NCBI GenBank assembly: GCA_006937955.1
Contig: SSNP01000001.1
Location: 9,429,619-9,493,618 of the forward strand
DNA: 64,000 nucleotides
Source: Pachypanchax playfairii
Taxonomy: Eukaryota; Chordata; Actinopteri; Cyprinodontiformes; Aplocheilidae
Reading direction: 5' to 3'
The notes under the pieces were generated by a model. The model was not told the origin of the DNA. It worked only from the letters and a program-made list of their open reading frames with translations, and did not search any database. The translations under genes were made by a program, and so were the position numbers. This document shows, piece by piece, positions 32,261-44,314 of the stretch (position 1 is its first letter; every line of letters begins with the position of its first letter).

Positions 32261-34699
32261 CTGCGGGCAGTGCAAAGACAAAAGGAACGGACAGAAAGCT
32301 AAAAACAAAACACAGTACTGGTTGCTGTGTTTGGGTCGAGGCTCCAACAGGCACTGAGGGAAAACTATTCCAACCAGACAAACTGAGAATGGGAGAAAGT
32401 AAAATTTAGATGTTTGTCTCTGGTCCATCTCCATAGCAGTGAAAAGAAACATCATAAAAGACATTGTGCAAGGCCAGTGGACCCTACCGCTACTGCTTTT
32501 GACTGTGAACCAATAAAGATTCTTCACTAACATAAAGTCAAGAGACACCATGTTTAGAGGGGTTCTTGAAAGTGGAAGAAAAGCTGAACAAGTTTTCTCT
32601 CTCTGCTCACTATCAAACTAAAACAACATACTTTTCTAAAAGGTTTAATAAATCACAATTGCCAGTTACTATATGTGAACTCAACATTTGAACTTGACCT
32701 TTGCCCCGGCGCAACATAAGAGGGAGACCTTTTGATAGTCTTCCGACCATGAGCTATTTTATTGACTCAAGGCTGCATGTGAACTTCCCAAAGGTTATAG
32801 CAAAACATCATATAGGCAGCAAAATAAAAGAAAAAGAAACAGATTGAGACCAGAGAGAATGCAATGTTATGTTTCATTTATCCCTGAAATGTATAAATGC
32901 AAATCTCGTGTCAAACACACATTTATCATCCTTCTCCCAGTTGCAATTTAAAAACCTAGTAACTATTTTTTATGCTTAGGACCTGTGTTGTACCAATACA
33001 AGTAGAAAACAATGTATTTGTTTACATTCTATTCATTCAATATTTCCATGTGCTGGTCAGCCATTTTGGATTTTGAGATTGGGATTTGTCAAGACAGAAT
33101 TTTCATATGGGGGGCGTTCAAATTGATTTTTATGACTTGGAACTCGGAAAATCCAATATTCAAGTACAAATGTAACACAATAAAGCTTTCTTCAAACAGA
33201 TGTTCTGGATTATTTGCGGACTATTTAATCCTGTCTTTAACCGGAGTTGTCCTTTCAGACACGCCACTGTTTTGAACGCAAACAGTGTAGCGCACAACGT
33301 CTTTAGCCGAAAAAGTTCCAGAACAGATTATGCGGACAGACTCTGGAACGGTGCTTTCAGACTCAAAAGCGAAACGAACAAAGTCCGGAACACTACCATT
33401 TTTCATGGCCTGTCTGAAAGAGGCTTAAGAACTATATTTCTATTATGCCCCACTCTAATCAGCCATAATGTTATAACCACCTATTATGGGTCTTCTTTTT
33501 AAAAACCAATAAACAAACCAATAAACACGAAGACAGAACATCTGGCGTTCCATTAGGTGTTTGCGAGCTGGACATGAGTTAAAGGACCGTGGGGTCTTGT
33601 GAATTGTAGGGCGGAGTTGCTGTTAGTTGTAAATTTTAATATTTGTTGTTTGTTTCAAGTCATTTCTTGCTCAAACTAAGCATCTTATCAACTAGACTGC
33701 AGTTTATTGTTGTCAAACTGTTACTAAAACTTACAAAATTGTCGAAATGTCCTTTATAAAATCAACATAGATAAAAAAATATGCTGATGAAATGATCATG
33801 TTTACCTACAGCAACTGTGCAGTGGCGTAAAAAAGTGCAAAACTTGGAACGTGTTTGGTGGAGTCATGTGTCAAGCATCTGCGCTCCTGTAACACTATAG
33901 CAGCGGGCAACTAACTTGGTTTGCTCAAGGACACAGCTATGGGTTAATTTAAGCTTAAAACACATCACATGGCGCACGCAACTCTGGTACACCTGGAGGG
34001 GTGAAAGGAGGAGGAAAGTAAAGCAAGGAGGAGTGAGACTGAGACAGGAACAGAGAAAGGACGATGAAAGAAAGCTAAAGGCCATTCCATTCATCATGTG
34101 TATGACTCTTTAATGCTCACATTCATTACCTGTGGTTCTCACTGAGGTGAGAAAGAGGCTGGACAAGAGAGATGAGAGGACAAACAGAAATATATCTATA
34201 GAAAAGGAATGTAAAAATAACTGTTAAAAAAATCGGAACGAAAACAACCCCCGAGTCTTGTGTTCTTCACTGGCCGTGTGATAGTCACACAATCATGGTT
34301 CTTTATTGGGATACTCACATACCCTCAGTGGAGCTAAGATGGTGGTGATGAGTTATTAAATATGGAGAGAGGGCAAGAGAGGGAGGAGGAGGGGAAGAAG
34401 AAGAAGGACAGATGATTAACTTTGAATGAAGTGAAAAATGAGGAGAATTCCCTGATGTTCCACACTGGATTTGATTTAGAGAACGTTGCACAAATCTGTT
34501 CCTTATTTAAGAAGGGTCCCCTTCTTGTGTTGTGTGTGTCAGTGTGTGTGCTACCTACTCTGTTTTGCAGTGGGGTTGGGCTTTTTTAAAGCTTTATGTT
34601 GCAAAGGGCCAGCTGTTGACTGGGTTTCTCCTTCATATATAGGCCGTGTTTTCTTTACAGTCCCGTGAGGCTCGCAAACCAACCATATGCTGGTTTATG
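32261..34699. other. Non-coding stretch upstream of the coiled-coil gene
   Basis: AT-rich. The segment 33180-33430 is more GC-rich with transposon-like character (CGGACTATTTAATCC, TTCAGACACGCC). The motif TCAGCCATAATGTTATAACCACC at 33461-33483 is widely dispersed in fish genomes. No exon is supported and no promoter can be named. Confidence 0.4.
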
Positions 34700-35270
34700 T
34701 GCTTCACATTGTTCCCTGTAATCTCAATCTCATACAGGTTGTGACAGAATACATGCAAATATAAAACAAAAGTATTTTAGTATTGGCATTTTGTTTTATA
34801 CCATCAGTCTTGAGGACAATCTCAGAGAAGCTTTGGAAGCTGCCAATATACAATTTGTTCAATGCCAGTTTGGGTTGGAACTTCCTGGATCTTTTTCCAT
34901 GGAGCCAATTATGGCTCAGAATGTGACAGATGGAGTGATCAGAAAGTGACATACCTTGACCTCTGAGTTCACCTTGAATGGTTTTGGATCATTTCTTTGA
35001 CTCTGTTACGACCACTCACTTTATCAGTCTGATCATCATAGGGTTGCATTTCTTTTCATGTCCGTGTCCCGGGAGGTCGGCTACAATCTCCTGAACCTTC
35101 TGCCTTTTAATAATATTGTCAGATCTGGTCACATGAACATGAAGATGCTTGGAGATAGTCTAACGGGCTTTACCTTTAACTTGTCAGTCTAAACTGTTCT
35201 CAGTTCTGGTCTTTGCTTTCCCTGGTCCATGTTTTGAGGATGAGCAACGCCTTCATTACTGCAGACAGAA
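34700..35270. repeat. Probable old DNA-transposon remnant
   Basis: On the minus strand the order of segments (GGTATAAAACAAAATGCCAA, then a CAAACTGGCATTGAACAA-like block, GATCACTCCATCTGTCACAT, AACCGTTCAAGGTGAACTC) is compatible with a mariner-type transposase region. The frame is destroyed and I saw no ends. Confidence 0.35.
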
Positions 35271-35514
35271 ACCATGTTTGTTCATTTTGAACAGGATTAA
35301 TGGCAGCTAATGATAGGACATCTACCTATAATTAAATTGTTTTCAGTCTTTTTTAGGGACACCATCATTTTTCTCCATGTCAGTGTCTTTAGTTTTTTAT
35401 TAGAATATTATGTTGAACCACAATTCAAAAGCAGTGTTTGATTTTAATTTTTAGACTTTTAGAAAATCTGTCATTATTACTACCTTTGTTACTTTCAAGA
35501 TGTTAAATTGACCA

Positions 35515-35775
35515 TTGTGGGAGGTGTTTCCCAATTTGACTTCCAGCCCATATTCTACACAGATGTTTCAGTTCCAGCCACTTGGTTATGACACTTTCCC
35601 TGCAAGCATCCTACAGTTATGTGCTGGATTGTCTCATGAGTCTCTTTGCACAGCCTACACCTGGGGTCTTGTCTGGTGTGGTAGATCTGGTCCTCTATTG
35701 CTCTTGTGCTCAGAACCTGTTCCTGTGCTGCCATGATGAGTGACTCCGTTGTCCTTTAGTCCAGCTCTTACTAGC
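35515..35775 (-). pseudogene. LINE C-terminal fragment with a zinc-knuckle motif
   Basis: The reverse strand reads MAAQEQVLSTRAIEDQIYHT and then CRLCKETHETIQHITVGC, a C-x2-C-x7-H-x4-C zinc-knuckle pattern seen between the reverse transcriptase and endonuclease domains of some fish LINEs. The frame breaks on both sides (for example at AAGGACAACGGAGTCACTC upstream), so it is a dead fragment about 260 bp long. Confidence 0.7.
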
Positions 35776-38415
35776 CATCGGTAGGATTACTTGAGACCAA
35801 TCACTGCAGTGACGTTTTAGTGTCAGTGGTACATCCAATGTAGAGACGTGTCCTCCCATGATGATCCCTTCAGTACCATGCTATATATACTGTATATATA
35901 AATATAAACTGTGTGTCACTGTATTGAAGTCGTTTCTGTGGGGAGGAAAGGGAATGCTAATTTCAAAGGGAGCAAACAGTAGCTGAACTCCTCACCCTGT
36001 GCATGAATGGGCTTGTGAAATGGAACCAAATCAGAGACCCTTTTCATTAGCACTGTGCTAAATGAGGCCTGTGTTAGATTAGCAAGAAGGCCCCACCGAC
36101 CATGAACATACAGTACATACAATATACAGTCACTTGTCAGTCTGCGTCCACAAGCAAATACTGTTGCAATTTTCTTTTACCAAACTAATTGTCTTAATAA
36201 TTCTGGAACACACATTTAGCAAAAAGTTAAACACCTTTTCTGTATTTGTTTTCTCCTGATTTTTTTTCAGGCACAACCCATTTGTGTTCCTTTAAGAGAG
36301 CACATCATATAGAATTTAATCCAACACAGTGTATCAATAAGTTAAAGGTCATCTCTCAAGCAGTTAAATTATTTACGGCATTGCTAATGGATGGTAACAA
36401 TTAAAAGCAATGGGTCAGTCAGTTGTGCAGTACTGATTTAAAATTAATCTTTTATCTGGATGTTCAGCAATTTTTCTTTGTAGGACTATCGGGAAATAAA
36501 ATACGTTTTCACAAAATGTAAGAAAAATAACGGGTTAATGAATTTTAATACTTCAACACCGTTAAAGTTGGGCTTATTACAAACGTAATCTTCTTTATGT
36601 TAATCCCTCTATAGTGCAAGTGGGATTCCAGGTGATAAATGAAGCAAAAGAGTACAATTTCGACACATTTTTAAACATTATTACCATCAATGTGTAAAAT
36701 CAAATTAAAGCCATAAGATCTCATAAACTCTAGCAAATGTAATGTTGAGACAAGAATCCACTATTTAAATTTCCTCTATTTTAAACTGTTTTTTTTTCAC
36801 GCAAAACAATAAATTTACAGATATTTCTAATTGAATGGCATTTCACAATCTACTGAACTCAAAGACACACTGTACAGTTAATTCAGCAATTAAATCTGGT
36901 GTGTTGAAGCAGGTAAACAAGTAAAACATGTAGGGTAGTTGCCTTGAAAGCTCAGAACCGGACACCCCGATGCTAAATGCTTTACCTTTTTTCTCAAACA
37001 GCACACTTTCCAGGTCGAACCTTATACAAATCCTCATTTATATATCATAACATGGGTCTGAATATTGTTTAAAAAAAAAAAGAAATGTATAGGTGTGCAT
37101 CAGTAGTTGTGTGAAACCGGTTAACTGCAACCAGAGTTCAGGTTTTGTTTCTATTATAATCCGGTGTCACATCCGTTTCATGTAACCTGACCTAAAACTG
37201 TTAATGCATCTTTGTTGAATGTTCTGCACCAATTTTGGTCTCTATTATGGTACAAATTCAACTTCTCTGTCTGACACATAGTTGTTCAAGCTTTAACATG
37301 CAGTAAAACAAACTACTTCCATCCATCATCCTTATTTATTTAACTTTTTTACAGCTACAACCCACTTGTCAACCTAATATAAATTGTCATGGCAGCAACA
37401 GATGTGGTAAGATGACTTTTACCTGGATACCACACTACATGTAGCATCTAATCCCACAGGAATGTGTGAATAAAGCTATGAGGAAAATGTTAAAGTGACC
37501 TATATCTGAATGATAAGGCTGTAAATGTCACACATGTTTGAAAAGGGACTATTTGTTTGGGTACAAACCTGCAACTCTTAAACATTTTCCAGTATTTATG
37601 TTTTTAAAGGGTTCCAGATGTGCTTAATATTCAGCAATCAAGAGAGTCAATTGATAAAAATCCTGTGAACTTTGGAGACCACAAGCAGATTCATGCAACT
37701 TACTGGTTCAGAAAAGACTTCCTGAGTTCTCAGTTCAATCAATCCAGCTGTTGTAGTAAAAGATCACCATGTCTGTCAAAATTCCCCCAATAGCTCCTGG
37801 TCTTTAAAGCACTGATTTTAAGAACTTCATAATATTGTTACATAATTAATACACTACTGTGACTTTTTTCTCATCTCCAACCCCCCCCCCCCATCAGAGA
37901 TGATTAAAAGTTCCCATGTGGTCTGTGTGAAGTCGTAATTCTCCAGCGGGGATTATGGGACCTTGGCTGAAGTCCGGAAGGAAGAATATCAGATTTTTTT
38001 GATTTTATTTCAAATGAGTGCTTAAGTCTGTGACTTTCATATTAGTGAAGCTCCTATTGAGAGAAAAAAACCTCAATATGATCAAGTCTCATTACTTTAG
38101 CAATCAAAGTTTCACCCTTGGGGTTCTCCCTTCAACTCCTGCTTCCCACATCCTTGCATCACTGCCTTCACCACTCTCTCTGTGTCTCTCTCTCTCTCTC
38201 TCTCTTATTCTTCCTGGCCATCATATGTTCCTGGCCTCGACGACATAGAAAAGAAAGAATGATGTGTGCAAATCCTTGATTGGCCTATCATTCATCGAGG
38301 ATTAAGAATAGAAATAGAGAAAAAAATGAGAACAATGAAAGGATGAAAGAGATGGGAAGAGACAGAGAGAGAAGAATAGACAGTGTTAAATGTGAGTTTT
38401 AGAGTTACAGGCAGA
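35776..38415. other. Non-coding stretch with one weak exon candidate
   Basis: AT-rich with ordinary sequence composition. It contains a C13 run at 37880-37892, a (TC)n tract at about 38186-38204, and the candidate exon 36984-37037. No mobile element with clear ends. Confidence 0.4.
36984..37037 (-). CDS. Candidate exon, weak
   Basis: The reverse strand reads ATG then RICIRFDLESVLFEKK followed by a donor-like AAAAAAG|GTAAAGC at about 36986/36985. The reading looks protein-like and could be a first coding exon. Against it, the ATG context is TATATAAATG with no upstream support, and no partner exon was found. Confidence 0.2.
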
Positions 38416-38432
38416 CAGAAAAGGAGAGCGAG

Positions 38433-38472
<40 letters not shown>

Positions 38473-40555
38473 GGAGAAAGGGTGAGTAATATAATTGAAT
38501 TAAAAAGATGGAGCGGGGCCATTTCTAAGCAGGTGGGAGTGTGGAGTGAGAAAGAGCAGGCGAGATATTAACTTCTAATAAAAGAGAGATTAGAAAGTGG
38601 CTAGGAGGACTGCTCTGTCTTTACCTGTGGGAGTGACGGCCCCCACATAACCTTTCAATGCAATATGCACACTGATATTGGCCACCATGCTCAAATCATA
38701 CGGACAAACACACAAGCATACATGCACATGGGTGTGTCTCTCACCCAAAAGAAACACGTGCACACTCAATATATAAAACAAACAAAAAAAAAACACATGA
38801 CATTTGAGGAGACATATGGGCACGCATGCAGACATAATGCATCCTCAGCTTCATTCAATGATCCAACAGGCGGCAGTCATCAGATAATGAAGACGCAGCT
38901 CTCTGGGAAACCGCTGCCATACAGGCAATTAATTAACTAATTGCTTTAATGAGCTTGTTGACGGCATGCTTTTTTGGCAGCCTGTGTGAATACATTAACA
39001 AGGCTAATTCAATTAAACAGGTGCAGCTTTCACAGCTGCCGCTCTCATGGGCACACGCGTTTCACACACAAACTCGCAAATCCTACAGGTGTCGTGCGCA
39101 CATTCACTCCATTTGACTCTGATGTCTTTCTCAGGGAAACCTTGGCATTGAATCAAAAGCATAATGATATGCAGATCAAGTGGCGCGTACTCGAGCGGTT
39201 GTGTGTGTATGTGTGTGTCAATGTTTTTGCCTCAACAGGCCGTTTGCCTTTGAATGAGAAGTACAGCTCAATAAGCTCTACCAGCAATAGTAATCTGTAT
39301 AACCGAAAAGATAGAAGTGGGTGGAAAACTGATTGAAGCGCTATGATAGCAAGCTGGTGTAACCCATGTTAAAATATGACATAATAAATAAGTTGCAAGT
39401 TAAGTGATTCATTCAATTTAAATTAGTTCATAAGTTAATTAAAAATGTAAATGCAGCAATAATTTAATGTTCACAATTAAAAGTATGCTGACAAAAAATA
39501 TGATGTCGCTGCCCCTTTAAGAGACTAGTGAGATTGGCGCTGCACGTCAGTGACGTTCAGCAGAGACCTGAGGGAGAGGAAACGTGCGGTGGTAGACGAA
39601 CAGAAAAAGAGTGGAAAAGTTCATATTAAGCTTGGAAAAGCATAACTTACCTGGTCGGGAACTGACAGGGATTTTATGAGAATTGAACCACACCGGTTTT
39701 GGTGAGTTTTGTGTTTATTTTCTTGCATTTTCATGTGTTGTACCTTGTTTTTTTTAGCGCCGAGCTAACTCTGAAAACGTGGTTGTTATAGTGAATTGCT
39801 CTGCCATAAACTGTTTACCAGTTAACAATTCGTGTTTATGAAGACTGTGAATGTTATAAAAGTGACTGTATACAATGTAAATTGTAGACATGTGCAGTAA
39901 TTAGCGCAGGAGACGGAGCTGTAAGTTCAAAGAAACCGCTCCGCTGCCATTTTGAGACAGAAGAAAGCAGTGGCTGTACTGTCACAATTCAGAGACTATG
40001 AAACATTTATTTGTGTACTTTGAGGATCTAAAAGAGGTTTATTGTGTTTTTGACCTGTTATACAGGTCAGGTTTTTTTGTTTGGTTTGGAGCTCGGTCGG
40101 AGCAAGGATTGGTCTGCCGTGTGCTGGCGTGCACACTTTCAGATGAGATTCAAGATGGCGAGCCAGACCCGGACTTTCAACTCACCTCCTCTATCGCATC
40201 AGTGAGGGAATCTCCTACGTACGGTAACTCGCTGCCAGAGTGGTAGGAGTATCAGGAGTTATTTCGAACAGAACAGAACTGAACTTTGAACTGATTGAAT
40301 TATTATTTTGGACCGAAACAAACTGAAACGTTTCATTGGACTTGAAGAATTGAACTCACATTGAACTTGGACTTTTGTTAAAGGTTTCATACTTTTATTT
40401 GAACATTGAGTTCATTATTTTGAATGTGATTTTGGATTATTGTGGTCCATTTTGATTTGGTTGTGTAATTTGAAGGTAATTCTTACCTGTAAAAGAAAGA
40501 AAAGAGTTAACTCAGGAGAAAAATAGTCATCCTAAATTAGGTTCAATCTAAAAAA
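38416..40555. repeat. Left copy of a 2,140-bp identical duplication flanking a gap
   Basis: This segment equals 40566-42705 shifted by 2,150 bases, with no difference that I can see, including the same-length (GA)n array at about 38434-38467. It ends exactly where the Ns begin. The match starts inside the same sentence of sequence (CAGAAAAGGAGAGCGAG), directly before the GA array. Identity this complete, including microsatellite length, points to overlapping contig ends that were not merged, rather than a biological duplication. Confidence 0.95.
39358..40555 (+). mobile_element. Partial copy of the solo LTR, cut by the gap
   Basis: This is the first 1,198 bases of the LTR described at 41508-42983, starting TGTAACCCATG after the CTGG target site at 39354-39357 and broken off at the Ns. 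It is a probable assembly duplicate, not a second insertion. Confidence 0.8.
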
Positions 40556-40565
40556 NNNNNNNNNN
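40556..40565. other. Assembly gap (10 N)
   Basis: Ten Ns, a conventional placeholder length for a gap of unknown size. It is flanked on both sides by the same 2,140-bp sequence. Confidence 1.
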
Positions 40566-40582
40566 CAGAAAAGGAGAGCGAG

Positions 40583-40622
<40 letters not shown>

Positions 40623-42705
40623 GGAGAAAGGGTGAGTAATATAATTGAATTAAAAAGATGGAGCGGGGCCATTTCTAAGCAGGTGGGAGTGTGGAGTGAG
40701 AAAGAGCAGGCGAGATATTAACTTCTAATAAAAGAGAGATTAGAAAGTGGCTAGGAGGACTGCTCTGTCTTTACCTGTGGGAGTGACGGCCCCCACATAA
40801 CCTTTCAATGCAATATGCACACTGATATTGGCCACCATGCTCAAATCATACGGACAAACACACAAGCATACATGCACATGGGTGTGTCTCTCACCCAAAA
40901 GAAACACGTGCACACTCAATATATAAAACAAACAAAAAAAAAACACATGACATTTGAGGAGACATATGGGCACGCATGCAGACATAATGCATCCTCAGCT
41001 TCATTCAATGATCCAACAGGCGGCAGTCATCAGATAATGAAGACGCAGCTCTCTGGGAAACCGCTGCCATACAGGCAATTAATTAACTAATTGCTTTAAT
41101 GAGCTTGTTGACGGCATGCTTTTTTGGCAGCCTGTGTGAATACATTAACAAGGCTAATTCAATTAAACAGGTGCAGCTTTCACAGCTGCCGCTCTCATGG
41201 GCACACGCGTTTCACACACAAACTCGCAAATCCTACAGGTGTCGTGCGCACATTCACTCCATTTGACTCTGATGTCTTTCTCAGGGAAACCTTGGCATTG
41301 AATCAAAAGCATAATGATATGCAGATCAAGTGGCGCGTACTCGAGCGGTTGTGTGTGTATGTGTGTGTCAATGTTTTTGCCTCAACAGGCCGTTTGCCTT
41401 TGAATGAGAAGTACAGCTCAATAAGCTCTACCAGCAATAGTAATCTGTATAACCGAAAAGATAGAAGTGGGTGGAAAACTGATTGAAGCGCTATGATAGC
41501 AAGCTGGTGTAACCCATGTTAAAATATGACATAATAAATAAGTTGCAAGTTAAGTGATTCATTCAATTTAAATTAGTTCATAAGTTAATTAAAAATGTAA
41601 ATGCAGCAATAATTTAATGTTCACAATTAAAAGTATGCTGACAAAAAATATGATGTCGCTGCCCCTTTAAGAGACTAGTGAGATTGGCGCTGCACGTCAG
41701 TGACGTTCAGCAGAGACCTGAGGGAGAGGAAACGTGCGGTGGTAGACGAACAGAAAAAGAGTGGAAAAGTTCATATTAAGCTTGGAAAAGCATAACTTAC
41801 CTGGTCGGGAACTGACAGGGATTTTATGAGAATTGAACCACACCGGTTTTGGTGAGTTTTGTGTTTATTTTCTTGCATTTTCATGTGTTGTACCTTGTTT
41901 TTTTTAGCGCCGAGCTAACTCTGAAAACGTGGTTGTTATAGTGAATTGCTCTGCCATAAACTGTTTACCAGTTAACAATTCGTGTTTATGAAGACTGTGA
42001 ATGTTATAAAAGTGACTGTATACAATGTAAATTGTAGACATGTGCAGTAATTAGCGCAGGAGACGGAGCTGTAAGTTCAAAGAAACCGCTCCGCTGCCAT
42101 TTTGAGACAGAAGAAAGCAGTGGCTGTACTGTCACAATTCAGAGACTATGAAACATTTATTTGTGTACTTTGAGGATCTAAAAGAGGTTTATTGTGTTTT
42201 TGACCTGTTATACAGGTCAGGTTTTTTTGTTTGGTTTGGAGCTCGGTCGGAGCAAGGATTGGTCTGCCGTGTGCTGGCGTGCACACTTTCAGATGAGATT
42301 CAAGATGGCGAGCCAGACCCGGACTTTCAACTCACCTCCTCTATCGCATCAGTGAGGGAATCTCCTACGTACGGTAACTCGCTGCCAGAGTGGTAGGAGT
42401 ATCAGGAGTTATTTCGAACAGAACAGAACTGAACTTTGAACTGATTGAATTATTATTTTGGACCGAAACAAACTGAAACGTTTCATTGGACTTGAAGAAT
42501 TGAACTCACATTGAACTTGGACTTTTGTTAAAGGTTTCATACTTTTATTTGAACATTGAGTTCATTATTTTGAATGTGATTTTGGATTATTGTGGTCCAT
42601 TTTGATTTGGTTGTGTAATTTGAAGGTAATTCTTACCTGTAAAAGAAAGAAAAGAGTTAACTCAGGAGAAAAATAGTCATCCTAAATTAGGTTCAATCTA
42701 AAAAA
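40566..42705. repeat. Right copy of the 2,140-bp duplication flanking the gap
   Basis: Identical to 38416-40555. This copy continues into unique sequence on the right (the rest of the LTR), while the left copy continues into unique sequence on the left, as expected if the two are one locus assembled twice. Confidence 0.95.
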
Positions 42706-42983
42706 AAGACTGGTTTAATTTAGTTTAGATTAGCTTCCTAAACAAGTTGGTGATCAAAAGAAAAGAGTGAAACATTTTTTCTTTGATACTTACCTCATTG
42801 TCAAAACCCTGCAGGGTATTTTTTGAATTTGTGTACTGTTTTTTATATGTGTAAATTTTATTTAGTAAACTGCCGGCCTTTTGTACTTAAAGCAACGGTC
42901 TCTGGTCATTATTTGTGCTCCCCACTCCTTAGAACCTAGAACTGGTCCAGTGGCGCAGTAAGTGGAGTGATACTGGTGCTACA
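41508..42983 (+). mobile_element. Solo LTR, about 1,476 bp, 4-bp target duplication CTGG
   Basis: It starts TGTAACCCATG and ends GGTGCTACA, short inverted TG...CA termini. CTGG occurs directly before (41504-41507) and after (42984-42987), a 4-bp target duplication. A TATAAA at 42005-42010 is followed by an ATG-led frame. A GGTTTTG|GTGAGTTTTG donor-like site lies near 41850. No gag, pol or env sequence flanks it, so internal regions have been lost by LTR-LTR recombination. Retroviral, Ty3 and BEL-type elements all use 4-6 bp duplications, so the family is open. The + orientation is inferred from the TATA box. Confidence 0.7.
42148..42396 (+). other. 82-codon open frame inside the solo LTR
   Basis: The frame begins about 140 bases after the TATAAA box and runs to TAG at 42394-42396. 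It starts MKHLFVYFEDLKEVYCVFDL and ends GNSLPEW. The residue composition is reasonable but I recognise no family. It may be chance, or a short leader frame of the parent element. Confidence 0.25.
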
Positions 42984-43243
42984 CTGGAATTAGCAAACAG
43001 AATCCTGAAGGAGTAAACTGGAAAAGTTAGCCAAGGATTCACAATGTGATATGGTATATTTACTCAATTATATTGAGGATATGTAGTGTGTTTGACAAAA
43101 AAAATGAGGCTTTTATTTCAGATTGATTCTGTTCAAATGTGGCAGCTAACATTCACACACATGAAAGTTTTTTTTTTCAGCAGTCTTAGCTTGTTTTTCC
43201 GATAACTAGTAAATATTTGGCCAAAAATAACATGCAATATTAA

Positions 43244-43690
43244 AGACCCACTCCGATCATCTTTTGAGCTATTTTAAAGCGTCTCAGTGGTCTTTAAATT
43301 AGTAAATTAGGATTATGGCGTTTTTACCCAAAATAACAAAACCTGTGTTGTTTTCTAGGAAGTATTTTTTGGTATAGCTGCACTAGCTCATTAGCAATTC
43401 ACCTCTGCACTGTCAGCATGGAGGATCCCCTCGTCCTTCCCTGTTGCTGAGAGCTATCTGTTCATGCTAGCTGCTACTGTTAGCTGTAAGCTAGCAGAGC
43501 AGGAGCTTGAAGTCTGTCCAGCGCTTTTTTTTTAGACTGTATTTTTCCGTCTGCTACTGGTTAACAGTGATTTGAATGCAGAAATGCAAATTTGAGCTTA
43601 ATTTTCTTAAGATATGTCCTCTAGTATCAGAAAAATGCCACAAAAACATGCTAACAACATAAAAAACACAATTTTCATTAGAGTGAATCT
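43244..43690. mobile_element. TTAA-flanked MITE, family 3, copy 2
   Basis: This is a 447-bp element with left end AGACCCACTCCGATCAT, right end ATTAGAGTGAATCT in imperfect inverse agreement, and TTAA at 43240-43243 and 43691-43694. It shares landmarks with the copy at 31206-31635 over its whole length. Confidence 0.85.
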
Positions 43691-43985
43691 TTAAATGAAA
43701 TGCAAACACTGATATTCATTGCGTTTCACAAAAAAACTCATTGGTACGTTTGCTTTTTAGGAGTTGTGTGATTCCCGTATTGTTTGTTTGTTCATGTTTC
43801 TTTTTCTCTCTCTTTTGGTGAAAATTAGAGTCATTGTATGTGATTAAAAATGCTAAATAACTACAGAGAAAATCAATATAATGCAAATAACATCAGATTT
43901 TATTCTCATTTGGAAAATATTCACAGGAATCCTTTGCAGACAATGACATTTAAAGTCTGGAGCATCAAAAAACATATAGATGGAT

Positions 43986-44306
43986 CAGTGCTTAATTTGT
44001 AAATCAAAAGTTAACGGAACACAAATAGCGCTATGAGACCAGAATTCACTGACTGATACCGGAACGCAGACACATACACAACCGTCGGACCAGACCAAGC
44101 GTAAACTGTCAAGCAGGTCTAGAGAAAGTGATGATAAACCCAAAAGAAGTAAGTTATACTGCCTTTTTGGCATTTTGATGCCGCTGTTATTTATCCCAAC
44201 TGGAGCTGTTAAGGGATCCTAGCAAACAGTTACCGGAACACACCCTTTCAAAATAAGACAGTTCCCGGATCTTGTTCCGGCAGGATCCGGCTCAAATTAA
44301 GCCCCG
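43986..44306. mobile_element. hAT-type MITE, copy 2, with perfect 8-bp target duplication
   Basis: This is a 321-bp element, start CAGTGCTTAATTTG, end CAAATTAAGCCCCG. AGATGGAT stands on both sides (43978-43985 and 44307-44314), a perfect 8-bp duplication that proves the element borders. Compared with copy 1 (3156-3484) it has only scattered substitutions and short indels. Confidence 0.92.
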
Positions 44307-44314
44307 AGATGGAT

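Noticed and set aside
38590..39336. Frames of 81, 91 and 120 codons, repeated at 40740-41486
   Set aside because: Exact repetition comes from the assembly duplication. The sequences are CA/TG-rich or unstructured and have no gene signals.
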